A DNA stretch of 64,000 nucleotides from an uncultured bacterium (GTDB taxonomy: Bacteria; Verrucomicrobiota; Kiritimatiellia; RFP12; UBA1067), in assembly GCA_902779865.1 (NCBI GenBank), contig CACZDG010000002.1, forward strand, positions 1-64,000. Direction: 5' to 3'. This document shows positions 18,372-26,306 of this stretch, one piece after another; the first letter of the stretch is position 1, and the number at the start of each line of letters is the position of its first letter. A model generated the notes under the pieces. The model was not told where the DNA came from and searched no databases. It saw only the letters and a list, made by a program, of their open reading frames with translations. The translations under genes and the position numbers were made by a program.

Positions 18372-19322
18372 ATGACAATCTACAGATGGGAGAACGGTGG
18401 TCTGAAAGAGACCTCCGATCTGTGCGATTCGTGCTGGATCAACCTCTCGGAACCGACCACGGCGGAGCTGGAGCAGGTGCTCACGTATTCGCAGGTGCCG
18501 CGTGACTTCTTGACCGATCCGCTCGACCGCGAGGAACGTCCGCGTTTCGAGAGCGAGGACGGCTACTCGCTTGTAATCGTCCATGTGCCGTACCCGGTGC
18601 GCGGCGAGGAGGATGACGAGACGGTGCTTCCGTACGAGACGATTCCGTTGGGGATCGTGCTTTTCGGGAAGAGCTTGATCACGATCTGCTCGCAGGCGAC
18701 GCCTGTGACGGGCGCATTCCTCGACCAGATCCGGCGCGTCTGTCCGCCGGCCGACCAGAACCGCTTTCTCTTCCGCCTCCTCTGGCACGCAGCGGTGCTG
18801 TTCCTGCGCTACTTGCGCGACATGCACGTGAAGATCGAGGACCTTGAAGACGACCTCCACGAGTCGATCCGCAACGAGGCGCTGTTGAAGCTGCTCACCT
18901 ACCAGAAGTCGCTGGTCTATTTCTCCACTTCGCTGAAGGCGGACAACATCCTAATCAACCGCCTCGACCATGCGCGCCAGCTGAACATGACCGAGGACGA
19001 CCGCGACGTGCTGGACGACGCGGCGGTCGAATACCAGCAGGCCCTCGAGACGGCCACGATCCACGCAACCGTGCTTAACGGCACGATGGATACCTTCGCC
19101 TCGCTCATCAACAACAACCTCTCGAACGTGATGAAGTACATGACGGCCGCGACGATTCTCCTGGCCGTGCCAACTGTCATCACGAGCGCCTACGGCATGA
19201 ACATCGACCTCCCAATGGCGAGATACGAACACGCCTTCGCCGTGCTTGCAGCGCTCTCGTGCGTGCTTGCGGCGGGAATCGTGGGGCTGCTTTTCTACCT
19301 CTACAAGAAACGGGTCTTCTGA
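18372..19322 (+). CDS. corA: CorA-family divalent cation transporter
   Basis: 316 residues from ATG 18372. AAGGAGG at 18354-18360 supports this start (11 bases) or the in-frame GTG at 18369 (8 bases); a longer frame to 18270 has no site. The cytoplasmic funnel domain is acidic, and the C-terminus has two transmembrane helices with the signature YGMNIDLP (~residue 273-280) at the end of TM1. The periplasmic loop reads MARYEHAF instead of the MPE loop of classical Mg2+ channels, so the ion may be Mg2+, Co2+ or Zn2+ export as in ZntB-type members. Der follows at one base distance. Confidence 0.88.
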   Translation: MTIYRWENGGLKETSDLCDSCWINLSEPTTAELEQVLTYSQVPRDFLTDPLDREERPRFESEDGYSLVIVHVPYPVRGEEDDETVLPYETIPLGIVLFGKSLITICSQATPVTGAFLDQIRRVCPPADQNRFLFRLLWHAAVLFLRYLRDMHVKIEDLEDDLHESIRNEALLKLLTYQKSLVYFSTSLKADNILINRLDHARQLNMTEDDRDVLDDAAVEYQQALETATIHATVLNGTMDTFASLINNNLSNVMKYMTAATILLAVPTVITSAYGMNIDLPMARYEHAFAVLAALSCVLAAGIVGLLFYLYKKRVF

Positions 19323-19323
19323 C

Positions 19324-20733
19324 ATGAACGAAACACCTCAAGCAGCAGGTCCCGGACGCGTCGTTGCGATCGTGGGCCGCCCGAACGTGGGCAAGAGCGC
19401 GCTCTTCAACCGCATTGCGAAGAAGCGCATCGCAATCGTTTTCGACCAGCCAGGCGTCACCCGCGACCGCGTCGCGCGCGAAGTGGAGTCGAACGGACAC
19501 CGCTTCCTTCTGGTGGATACTGGCGGACTCGCGTTCGACCGCACTCCGGGAAGCGAAGACCCCCTTGCGGCGGAGACGCGCCAGCAGGCGGCCGTGGCCG
19601 TGGGCGACGCGGCGGTGTGCATCGTCGTGGCGGATTCACGCGCCGGCGTTACGCCGCTCGACGAGGAGGTGCTTAAACGCGTGCGCGAGTCGGGCGTTCC
19701 CTGCGCAATCGCCGCAAACAAGTGCGACAGGCCGGAGGACGACTCCCTTGCGGACGAGTTCGCGCGTTTCGGCATTCCCGTGTTCCCCGTCTCCGCGGAG
19801 CATGGACGCGGCGTCACGGAGCTGATCCAGTTCGCAACGGACAAGCTCCCGCCTGCCGACCCCGCCGCCGCAGCGCGTCCGTTGCGCGTCGCCGTGGTGG
19901 GGCGTCCCAACGCCGGCAAGAGCTCCTACATCAACCGCCTGCTCAACGCCGAGCGCGTGATCGTGAGCGACATCCCCGGCACGACGCGTGACTGCGTGGA
20001 CGTTCCTTTCACGATCGGGAAGGGAGAGTCCGCACGGCACTACATGCTTGTTGACACTGCCGGAATGAAGAAGCACACGCAGATGTCCAAGACGAGCGTG
20101 GACAACTTCTCGCTCTTCCGCAGCGAACAGGCGATCGAGGAGGCGGACGTGGTGCTGCTTGTCCTCGAAAGCGAGCTTGGCCCTACGAAACAGGACATGC
20201 GCATCGTCGGCAAGATTCTCGACGCCCACCGCGCGTGCGTGATACTGATGAACAAATGGGACCTGGCGCTGGAGAAGGGCATGACTGAGGCAACGTCCAC
20301 GCCCGTGCTGCGTCAGATGATGCCGTTCATATCGTTCGCCCCCATCGTCTATTGCAGCGCGAAGACAGGCTACAATATCCGCAAGACAGTGGACGCAATC
20401 GACGCCGTCGCATCGAGCGTGCAGACGCAAATGCCAACGGGCGTCCTCAACCGCACGCTAGTGGAGGCGGGCAAGCGTACGCCCGCGCCGATGAAGAACG
20501 GCAAGCGGCTCAAGGTTTACTACGGACTCCAGGTCGGCACGGACCCGCTTACGGTGCGGCTGTTCGTGAACGACCCGAAACTCGTCACGCCCGCATACCT
20601 CTCATATCTCGAAAAGGCGATACGTGCGCGGTTCGGCCTGGAAGGTGCGCCGCTAAGGATTTTCCTCAAGGCGCGTTCGCGTAAGGACGGTGCCGCGCTT
20701 GGCGCGGAAATCGCCGCGAAAAAGAACGGTTGA
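19324..20733 (+). CDS. der: Ribosome biogenesis GTPase Der (EngA)
   Basis: 469 residues, the normal size. Two tandem GTPase domains: first P-loop GRPNVGKS (18-25) with switch-II DTGG; second P-loop GRPNAGKS (~196-203) with DTAGM; NKCD and NKWD give base specificity. The C-terminal KH-like domain contains KVYYGLQVGTDPLTVRLFVN. Der assists maturation of the 50S subunit in the cytoplasm. Start at ATG 19324, directly after the corA stop; the stop overlaps the next start. Confidence 0.97.
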   Translation: MNETPQAAGPGRVVAIVGRPNVGKSALFNRIAKKRIAIVFDQPGVTRDRVAREVESNGHRFLLVDTGGLAFDRTPGSEDPLAAETRQQAAVAVGDAAVCIVVADSRAGVTPLDEEVLKRVRESGVPCAIAANKCDRPEDDSLADEFARFGIPVFPVSAEHGRGVTELIQFATDKLPPADPAAAARPLRVAVVGRPNAGKSSYINRLLNAERVIVSDIPGTTRDCVDVPFTIGKGESARHYMLVDTAGMKKHTQMSKTSVDNFSLFRSEQAIEEADVVLLVLESELGPTKQDMRIVGKILDAHRACVILMNKWDLALEKGMTEATSTPVLRQMMPFISFAPIVYCSAKTGYNIRKTVDAIDAVASSVQTQMPTGVLNRTLVEAGKRTPAPMKNGKRLKVYYGLQVGTDPLTVRLFVNDPKLVTPAYLSYLEKAIRARFGLEGAPLRIFLKARSRKDGAALGAEIAAKKNG

Positions 20734-22085
20734 CGATGTTCCGCGGCATCTCCAGGATCATCTCACGCACTTCGTGGAAGTTCTTCTTGTCCGGAAGCGG
20801 GATGTCGTTCCGCACGGGGAGATATTTCATCGAGGCGGCCCTGCTCGGTGCGATAACGGGACTCGTCACCGCTGGGTTCGAATGGATGATCGTGCAGATG
20901 GACGAAGTAGCGGAGCTCGCCACCGCCCCCTGGCTTCGCTTCCTTCTACCCGCGATCGGCGCGTTCGCCGGCGCTATGCTGATCTCCCGCTTCGCGCGCA
21001 TCGAGCACGCGCGCGGTACTGACTCTGCAGTGCATGCGTTCCATCAGGACGCGGACATTCCCCGCACCGTAATCCCAGTTAAGTCTGTTGCGTCCGTGCT
21101 TACCGTTGGCCTCGGTGGCAGTGCCGGCTACGAAGGCCCGGTCACGTTGCTCGGCGCTGCTTGCGGACGCGTGGTCACGCGCCTACTGCACCTTGACCGC
21201 CGTGCCGCCCGCATACTGCTTGCGGCTGGAGTCGGCGCGTCAATCGCGGCGCTTTTCCGTGCACCGCTTGCGGGCGCGATCTTCGGCGCGGAGATTTTCT
21301 ACTCGTCGAGCGACCTTGAGTACGAGGCAATCTTGCCAAGCTTTGCCGCCTCCACCCTCAGCTACACGGTATTCGCCTGCTTCTGGGGATGGGAGCCAAT
21401 CTTCGCAATGCCGTCCGAGCATTTCGAGAAAGGGCTCCACCTGTTGCCGTACTTTGGCCTTGCGCTCGTAATCACTTTCGGTGCGAGATTCTACATAGCG
21501 TTCTTCAGGTGGATGGAAAGCCTCTTCCGCCGTCTTGCCGTCCCTGTGTGGGCCACGGCCGCAGCAGGCGGAGTGGCGGTGGGACTGATTGCGCTTGCGT
21601 GTCCGTTCATACACGGCGCGGGCTATGGCCTTGCTGACGCCTGTTTCGCGTATTCGCCGGATAAAGCCGTAGTAAGCTACGGATGGTGGAGCCTTGCCCC
21701 GGCATGTCTTGTGGCGTTCTTCTTCCTTAAGGTGCTTGCCACGTCGTTCACGGTGGCCTCTGGCGGTTCCGGCGGCGTGTTCGCTCCGGCGCTGATGTGC
21801 GGATGCGCGCTCGGCATGGCGACGGGATTCTGGTTCCAGCGCGTGTTGCCGTCGTGGACTGGCATTGTGCCTGCGGAGTTCGCGCTTGTGGGGATGGCCG
21901 GATTCCTTGCGAGCGCGATACGTGTGCCGATAACATCCATCGTGATGGTTGCGGAGATAAGCGGCAACCATGAATTGCTCATGCCCGCGATGTGGGTATG
22001 CGGCGTCGCCTTCTGGCTGAACAACGGCTGGAGTCTCTACCGCAGCCAGGTACACGACCGGGAATCCTCGCCAATCCACTCTTGA
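20730..22085 (+). CDS. ClC-family chloride channel/antiporter
   Basis: 451 residues, beginning at TTG 20730 (overlapping the der stop) or ATG 20736. About ten hydrophobic helices. The helix-N and anion-site motifs are seen as GGSAGYEGPVTLLGA (the G(K/R)EGP motif, with Glu as the gating residue) and SGGSGGVFAPALMCG (GxFxP). A GSGIP-like serine loop is not obvious: the first loop reads VHAFHQ. No CBS pair follows, as in short bacterial ClCs such as those of the EriC-like branch. It moves Cl- (or F-) across the inner membrane; the gating Glu suggests H+ coupling, which is inference. Confidence 0.88.
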   Translation: MTMFRGISRIISRTSWKFFLSGSGMSFRTGRYFIEAALLGAITGLVTAGFEWMIVQMDEVAELATAPWLRFLLPAIGAFAGAMLISRFARIEHARGTDSAVHAFHQDADIPRTVIPVKSVASVLTVGLGGSAGYEGPVTLLGAACGRVVTRLLHLDRRAARILLAAGVGASIAALFRAPLAGAIFGAEIFYSSSDLEYEAILPSFAASTLSYTVFACFWGWEPIFAMPSEHFEKGLHLLPYFGLALVITFGARFYIAFFRWMESLFRRLAVPVWATAAAGGVAVGLIALACPFIHGAGYGLADACFAYSPDKAVVSYGWWSLAPACLVAFFFLKVLATSFTVASGGSGGVFAPALMCGCALGMATGFWFQRVLPSWTGIVPAEFALVGMAGFLASAIRVPITSIVMVAEISGNHELLMPAMWVCGVAFWLNNGWSLYRSQVHDRESSPIHS

Positions 22086-22170
22086 CGTAAGCCGAAAATA
22101 GGTTTGCACTTGTTGTCGCGAGGATAGTACATACCCCAAAATCCCCCAAAAGCAAATGATGAAATAAAAC

Positions 22171-22210
22171 GGAAATCCGCCTTGCGCTGTGGTGCGGATT
22201 TTGGTACTCT
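22171..22210 (+). promoter_or_regulatory. Hairpin-promoter element, copy A
   Basis: AAATCCGC (22173-22180) pairs with GCGGATTT (22195-22202), overlapping TTGCGC (22182-22187), 17-base spacer and TACTCT (22205-22210). Same spacing as the four other copies. No gene follows within 1 kb, so this copy is an orphan. Confidence 0.55.
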
Positions 22211-22409
22211 AACGGCGTTCTGTGGATTGTACAGACTTAGTTTTCACCAATTGGATGCCGTACAGAAAGAGCGGCGTTTATAATCATTAAGAACATCCCT
22301 TCTTTGTGACTTTTGTGGTCTTTGTGGCTAAATCAAGTACGTGCAAGCGTTTAAACTGCGCAGTAGTGGGCTGTGACAGCCATTCCTAGTCCATAGAATC
22401 GATGGTCGA

Positions 22410-22569
22410 GTCTCCATTGGATGGAGAGCCGCGTCTCCATTGGATAGAGAGGTGTGGTCTCCATTGGATGGAGAGTAGGTGTCTCCATTGGATGGAAAGG
22501 TGGGGTCTCTATTGAATGGAGAGGCGCGTCTCCATTGGATGGAGAGGTGGGGTCTCCATCCAATGGAGG
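22410..22569. repeat. Tandem array of seven 23-24-base hairpin units
   Basis: GTCTCCATTGGATGGAGAG-like units start at 22410, 22433, 22457, 22481, 22505, 22528 and 22552. Each contains the inverted repeat CTCCATTGGATGGAG (6-base arms); the last unit has the central bases inverted (ATCCAATGG). The 4-6 bases between units vary. Not a CRISPR: the spacers are far too short. Confidence 0.85.
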
Positions 22570-22663
22570 TTTACAGGTCGGTTGTAGGGGCGTTAGCGGT
22601 TGTCTTCGACGGGCGAAAACGCCATTCTCCGGGACCCTTTGATACGTCACCCGTGTTTGCGAT

Positions 22664-22694
22664 GTGGCAAAACCGGTCTGACCGGTTTTGCCAC
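22664..22694. repeat. Perfect 31-base palindrome
   Basis: GTGGCAAAACCGGTC, one central base, GACCGGTTTTGCCAC: 15 perfectly paired bases on each arm. There is no T-tract, so it is not a simple terminator; it could be a binding or cruciform site, or the tip of a mobile element. Confidence 0.85.
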
Positions 22695-22777
22695 TTCTCA
22701 TTTACCTCATTAACCATGTGCTTTGACCAAGGCAAAGTCCTTTTGTTCCATGCTCCAAGGTACATGGGCCTAAACGG

Positions 22778-22950
22778 ACATGTCACTTTGACCTAAACGG
22801 ACATGTCACTTTGGCGCAAACGGACATGTCACTTTGGCGCAAACAGACATGTCACTTTGGCGCAAACAGACATGTCACTTTGGCGCAAACGGACATGTCA
22901 CTTTGGCGCAAGCAGACATGTCACTTTTGGCGCAACGGACATGTCCCTTT
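22778..22950. repeat. Tandem array of eight 23-base units
   Basis: ACATGTCACTTTGGCGCAA-type units begin at 22778, 22801, 22824, 22847, 22870, 22893, 22916 and 22939, exactly 23 bases apart. Each has the palindrome GACATGTC. The first and last units diverge, a sign of an array with decaying ends. Multiple short terminal repeats of this kind are known at ends of IS21-family elements, but no transposase is present. Confidence 0.85.
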
Positions 22951-23079
22951 AGATACGTCCACCTTGAAGGGCATTAACTTTGGACTTCAAGCCCGATTTA
23001 TGGTGTCATTAGCGGGTTTGACCACTGCCTCCACATACATAACGGCAGAATGCATAACACGCCATAATTGCGCTTTTAC

Positions 23080-23119
23080 GAAAATCTGCCTTGCGCCGTG
23101 GGGCGGATTTTGGTATCCT
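23080..23119 (+). promoter_or_regulatory. Hairpin-promoter element, copy B, upstream of PIN gene
   Basis: AAAATCtGCC pairs with GGCGGATTTT (one mismatch), with TTGCGC (23091-23096), 17-base spacer and TATCCT (23114-23119) overlapping the right arm. Followed by GCGGATTGGACC...CCATCCAAGGAA, a leader shared with copies D and E. The PIN gene starts 195 bases downstream. Confidence 0.6.
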
Positions 23120-23314
23120 AACGGCGTTCTGCGGATTGGACCATCCAAGGAACTGTTCCGCTAGCAAAGGCGGATAATTGATCTTTGACATAGGCGGGTA
23201 TGGCTTTTCGTGACGCGATTGCGCGGCGAAGAGCGGCACAGAGTACCCGCCACCAGTACCTTATAAATTATCTTGTGACATCAATATCAACTTGTAAAGA
23301 GAAAGGAGCGTTGA

Positions 23315-23806
23315 ATGGATGTTCGAAAAAAAGTTTATATCGAGACAAGCGTCATCAGCAACCTGACGGCGCGGCCTACTTATAATTTGGTTGACATGGC
23401 AAGACAGGTGGCCACGCAGACATGGTGGAGTTTGGTGCGGCCGAAATTCGATCTGTATGCGTCCATGCTCGTGCTGGATGAGGCTGCGCGTGGTGATGAA
23501 ACGGCGGCGCAGAAGAGAGTGGGAATATTGAACGCTATGACGCTTATTCCCGTGACAAGGGAGATGGAATCGCTTGCCGAACGCCTTCTTGCTACGACGG
23601 CGGTCCCGCGTACAAGTTATGAAGATGCTGTACACATTGCGGCGGCGACAGTGAGCGGTATGGACTATCTTCTAACGTGGAATTGCAGACATATTGCGAA
23701 TGCGGTCACAATGCCAAAAATATACAAAGCTTGTGTTGAGGCTGACTACAGGTGCCCCGTTATCTGTACACCCGATCAGCTCGGAGAGGAGAACGACGAT
23801 GAATGA
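23315..23806 (+). CDS. PIN-domain ribonuclease toxin (VapC-like)
   Basis: 163 residues; AAAGGAG lies 8 bases upstream of ATG 23315. VYIETSVISNLTARPT is the opening of a distinct PIN subfamily in which the first acidic residue is Glu in 'ETS'. VLDEAARGD supplies the second, and SYEDAVHIAAATVSGMDYLLTWNCRHIAN supplies the third acidic site and the closing motif. The end, YRCPVICTPDQL, is typical of this group. PIN toxins cut RNA. The next gene overlaps by 8 bases and is the likely antitoxin, so the order is toxin first. Promoter copy B lies upstream. Confidence 0.88.
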   Translation: MDVRKKVYIETSVISNLTARPTYNLVDMARQVATQTWWSLVRPKFDLYASMLVLDEAARGDETAAQKRVGILNAMTLIPVTREMESLAERLLATTAVPRTSYEDAVHIAAATVSGMDYLLTWNCRHIANAVTMPKIYKACVEADYRCPVICTPDQLGEENDDE

Positions 23807-23963
23807 TCATTCTGAAATAATGGAAGAACTTTGGCGGATTAAGCAGGAGCTTGCATCTGGTTTCAAGTCATTCCATGACTATTTTGAGGACTTGCTTCGT
23901 CGGCAGGCGGAACGTTATCCAGAGTTTGCCAATAAAGCCAAACCAACACCAGCGATGGCATGA
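23799..23963 (+). CDS. Small antitoxin partner of the PIN toxin
   Basis: 54 residues starting at ATG 23799 inside the toxin gene's end, with GAGGAGAACG before it. It begins MNDHSEIMEELWRIKQEL and continues with SFHDYFEDLLRRQAERYPEF: two helices with alternating charges and no DNA-binding motif that I can see. Such 50-80-residue partners follow this PIN subfamily in many genomes; the antitoxin role is inferred from position. The last two thirds of the gene lie inside a ~400-base direct repeat whose second copy is at 26522. Confidence 0.7.
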   Translation: MNDHSEIMEELWRIKQELASGFKSFHDYFEDLLRRQAERYPEFANKAKPTPAMA

Positions 23964-24255
23964 TTGCCCGTTTGTGATTCGCGGTCGCAGTTTACTGCGA
24001 CTGTAAACGATCAACTGCGAGAGTTGGTGCGGACGCAATTAATCGCATCCCCTCTGTTTTGTGAGATTGTTGCGTTCCCGAAAGCGGTCTGCCCCGTAAT
24101 ATCGCGAGCAGACCTCATACCCGCTACGTCACATATCGCAATAAGTGAAGTATGGTGTATTTATACTCATACCAAAAACATAACGCCATAATTGCGCTTT
24201 TACGAAAATCGGTCTTGCGCTGTGGGGCGGATTTTGGTATTCTAACCGCGTTTTG
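23853..24255. repeat. Direct repeat of ~400 bases, copy 1
   Basis: From GCATCTGG at 23853 to about 24255 the sequence is repeated at 26522-26926 with only scattered differences and a 1-2 base indel. It covers the 3' part of the antitoxin gene, a non-coding stretch with the inverted repeat GTCGCAGTTTACTGCGAC, and the promoter-hairpin element. Between 23964 and 24252 no gene is seen. Confidence 0.9.
24204..24243 (+). promoter_or_regulatory. Hairpin-promoter element, copy C
   Basis: TTGCGC (24215-24220), 17-base spacer, TATTCT with TG extension (24238-24243). The left hairpin arm is weakened here (AAAATCGGtC against GGCGGATTTT). The AlbA_2-type frame begins 9 bases downstream without a ribosome binding site. 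Confidence 0.55.
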
Positions 24256-25035
24256 GAACTTAATGAATATATCGGCGAGGCGACTTCTTACGACAAGAAG
24301 CTGATGCTTGAGCGCAAAGACCCTACGAGTTGGCTCAAGAGCGTCAGCGCGTTCGCCAACACGCAGGGCGGAAAACTGCTGTTCGGCGTGGCGAACGACG
24401 GCTCGCTCGTCGGCCTTGCCGATGCGCAGGACGATTCCGAGTTCATAAGCGAAACCATCAAGATGCAGATGGACCCCGTGCCGGGCGGCATGCCGAGCGG
24501 CCATTGCGTGCAGGAACTCGATGCGCGACAGGTGACGTCCAAGCGTCGCAATCCGGTCATAGCCGACCTCTTCCAGCGGCTTGACCTTATGGAACGGCGT
24601 GGCAGCGGGTTCAAGAAGATATTAGACGCATACGCCTTCGAATCGGAGAAGCGTGGTGAGGCGGTTGTGCCGCGATTTGAATCGACACAGACTGACTTCT
24701 TCTTGATTCTTCCGAACCTCAATTACGGACGTAAGATCAATGGCGTAGAGTCATCATCTGAACATTTTGAGCATGGCTTTGTAAATGGCATTGTAAATGA
24801 CACTGCAAATGGCATTGTTGACGGCACTGAAAAAATCATCTCTACGGTCGTGAGCACTGCTGACAGGATTATTGAGGCGATACGGGCAAATGGGCAAATC
24901 ACATACGACGGGCTTGCTGAAGTCGTTGGAATGTCAAGACGGACAATCAGTCGCGAAATCAAGGCGCTTTTATCAAAGGGTGTCATCCGCCGCGTAGGCC
25001 CTGATAAGACCGGCCATTGGGAGGTCGTGAAGTGA
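24253..25035 (+). pseudogene. AlbA_2 (Schlafen-type) / RecG-like transcriptional regulator, 5' truncated and internally deleted
   Basis: The frame starts at a TTG within the promoter element and has no ribosome binding site. GEATSYDKKLMLERKDPTSW and SVSAFANTQGGKLLFGVAND are the AlbA_2 core. After METIKMQMDPVP-like residues (~80) the sequence jumps to NPVIADLFQRLDLMERRGSG, the HATPase_c_4-like part, so about 150-250 residues usual for the family are missing between. The C-terminus is a winged helix (QITYDGLAEVVGMSRRTISR). 260 residues against ~450-550 normally. Probably non-functional, although the frame is intact across the deletion. Confidence 0.65.
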
Positions 25036-25105
25036 GGTAGGAATGGTGGGGCGAGGCGTCCCGCCGAGCCGCAAACGAAAGAACCAATTTGAAAGGACAA
25101 GCGAA

Positions 25106-25339
25106 ATGAAAACGAAACTGATGATGATGGTCGCAGTGGTTTTCGCGCAGTTCGCATTCGCCGAAAGCGCAGTGGTGGACGGCGTCACGTGGTACTACAG
25201 CACGTTTACCGAACGTGTCGATGGACAGAGTGGAACCTACGCCCAGATCACATCAGGTGCGGATAAATATTCTGGCAACCTGACCGTTCCCGCCGCACTC
25301 GCGTGCATCAAGTTCGTAAAGGCGGAGGTGCTGTCGTGA
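25106..25339 (+). pseudogene. N-terminal remnant of a secreted BspA/LRR-type protein
   Basis: ATG 25106 after GAAAGGACAAGCGAA. It has a clear signal peptide (MKTKLMMMVAVVFAQFAFA), then VVDGVTWYYSTF and YSGNLTVPAAL, the entry of secreted LRR_5 proteins seen elsewhere in this window (26227). After PAAL the frame runs into ACIKFVKAEVLS and stops. The last ~40 bases also encode, in another frame, sequence leading into the DUF6922 gene. So a secreted gene has been cut and joined to the front of a toxin-antitoxin operon. It could still give a 77-residue exported peptide. Confidence 0.6.
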
Positions 25340-25611
25340 GCGATTTCATCAAGAGCCTGTCGCAACGGCTGTTTTGGGATGTCGATCCGGCAATGATCGA
25401 CGACCATGCGCATTGCCGGTATGTGATCCAGCGCGTGCTGGAACGGGGCAGCCTTGAGGACATCCGGGCGACTGTAGCCCACTATACCATGCCGGTGATG
25501 ATAGCGGAGGCGCAGCAAATCCGCTCGCTCGACCCCGTGACGCTCGCTTTTGCCGCCTGCCTCGGGAATGTGAAGGAGGAGACTTTCAGATGTTATTCCA
25601 CGATGCGATAG
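25336..25611 (+). CDS. DUF6922-type antitoxin-like protein
   Basis: 91 residues from GTG 25336, overlapping the stop of the upstream remnant. It starts VSDFIKSLSQRLFWDVDP and contains YVIQRVLERGSLEDIRATV and LGNVKEETFRCYS, the pattern of small proteins coded just before AbiEii-family nucleotidyltransferases and thought to be their antitoxins. The AbiEii gene overlaps its 3' end by 22 bases, supporting translational coupling. The role is inferred from the pairing. Confidence 0.75.
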   Translation: MSDFIKSLSQRLFWDVDPAMIDDHAHCRYVIQRVLERGSLEDIRATVAHYTMPVMIAEAQQIRSLDPVTLAFAACLGNVKEETFRCYSTMR

Positions 25612-26306
25612 AACCTGCAACGCTTGAATTGCTGAAGCGGTTGCAGGCGCTTCCGGCGCTTGCAGAGACAAGACTCGTCGGGGGTACCGCCCTCGCCTTG
25701 CAGTTGGGGCATCGCATAAGTGTGGATATTGATGTCTTCGGCAAGTGGAACTACGCAGAGGACTTGGCCGGCGTGTTTTCCGCTATCGGGCGAACGGAGA
25801 AAGAAAGTGGTACGCCTAATGGAAGAATGGCTTTTTTCTACATTGACGGCGTGAAGGTGGATTGCGTTGCCTACGACATGTACGAATGGCTGGAACCGCC
25901 TGTTGAAGAGGAAGGCGTCCGTCTCGTCGGCATTAGGGATATTGCCGCGATGAAAGTCAATGCCATAACGAATCGCGGAACTCGGAAGGACTTTGTTGAC
26001 ATGGCGCGTTTGCTTGATGATTATCCGCTGACTGACATTTTCGCGTGGTATCGCGCGAAGTATCCAACTGCGAATCCAGCACTCGCAATGCGGAGTTTGT
26101 CCTATTTCGTAGATGCGGAGACGATGCCCATGCCGAAAATGCTGATTCCATTCGACTGGGATGAGGCTAAAGACCGTATCCGCGCCGCCGTGCGTAAACT
26201 CGCAGTAAATGATGAGGAACGTAACGATGAAAAAGACAATCATTGCAATCGCCGCGATGGCGGCAACAATGGCGGCGCTCACTGCGCATGCCGCCACTTG
26301 GACTGA
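25590..26306 (+). CDS. AbiEii/AbiGii-family nucleotidyltransferase toxin
   Basis: 238 residues. ETRLVGGTALALQLGHRIS followed by VDIDVFGKW gives the polymerase-beta-fold GG-T and SxDxD-type metal site; KVDCVAY and IRDIAAMKVNAITNRGTRKDFVDMARLL match the AbiEii core. These enzymes transfer nucleotides to tRNA or other targets and act in abortive infection. The family part ends near residue 208. The last ~27 residues (NDEERNDEKDNHCNRRDG...) are read through the start of the next, unrelated secreted gene, so the original 3' end was probably lost and replaced. Confidence 0.85.
   Translation: MLFHDAIEPATLELLKRLQALPALAETRLVGGTALALQLGHRISVDIDVFGKWNYAEDLAGVFSAIGRTEKESGTPNGRMAFFYIDGVKVDCVAYDMYEWLEPPVEEEGVRLVGIRDIAAMKVNAITNRGTRKDFVDMARLLDDYPLTDIFAWYRAKYPTANPALAMRSLSYFVDAETMPMPKMLIPFDWDEAKDRIRAAVRKLAVNDEERNDEKDNHCNRRDGGNNGGAHCACRHLD

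Larger units (their letters stand above)
22086..23314. other. Gene-free stretch rich in repeats (start of accessory island)
   Basis: Over 1.2 kb without a convincing gene. It holds a promoter-hairpin element (22171-22210), a 7-unit array (22410-22570), a 31-base perfect palindrome (22664-22694), an 8-unit array (22778-22950) and a second promoter-hairpin element (23080-23119). Short frames inside the arrays encode only the repeats. The stretch 22215-22400 shows nothing beyond a GGCTGTgACAGCC inverted repeat near 22368. Confidence 0.7.

Noticed and set aside
22454..22642. Coding repeats inside the hairpin array (Gly/Trp/Ser-rich short frames)
   Set aside because: The period of 23-24 bases changes frame in each unit, so translation is not conserved.
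22410..22950. CRISPR array
   Set aside because: The regular repeats have spacers of 4-6 bases or none, and no cas genes are near.
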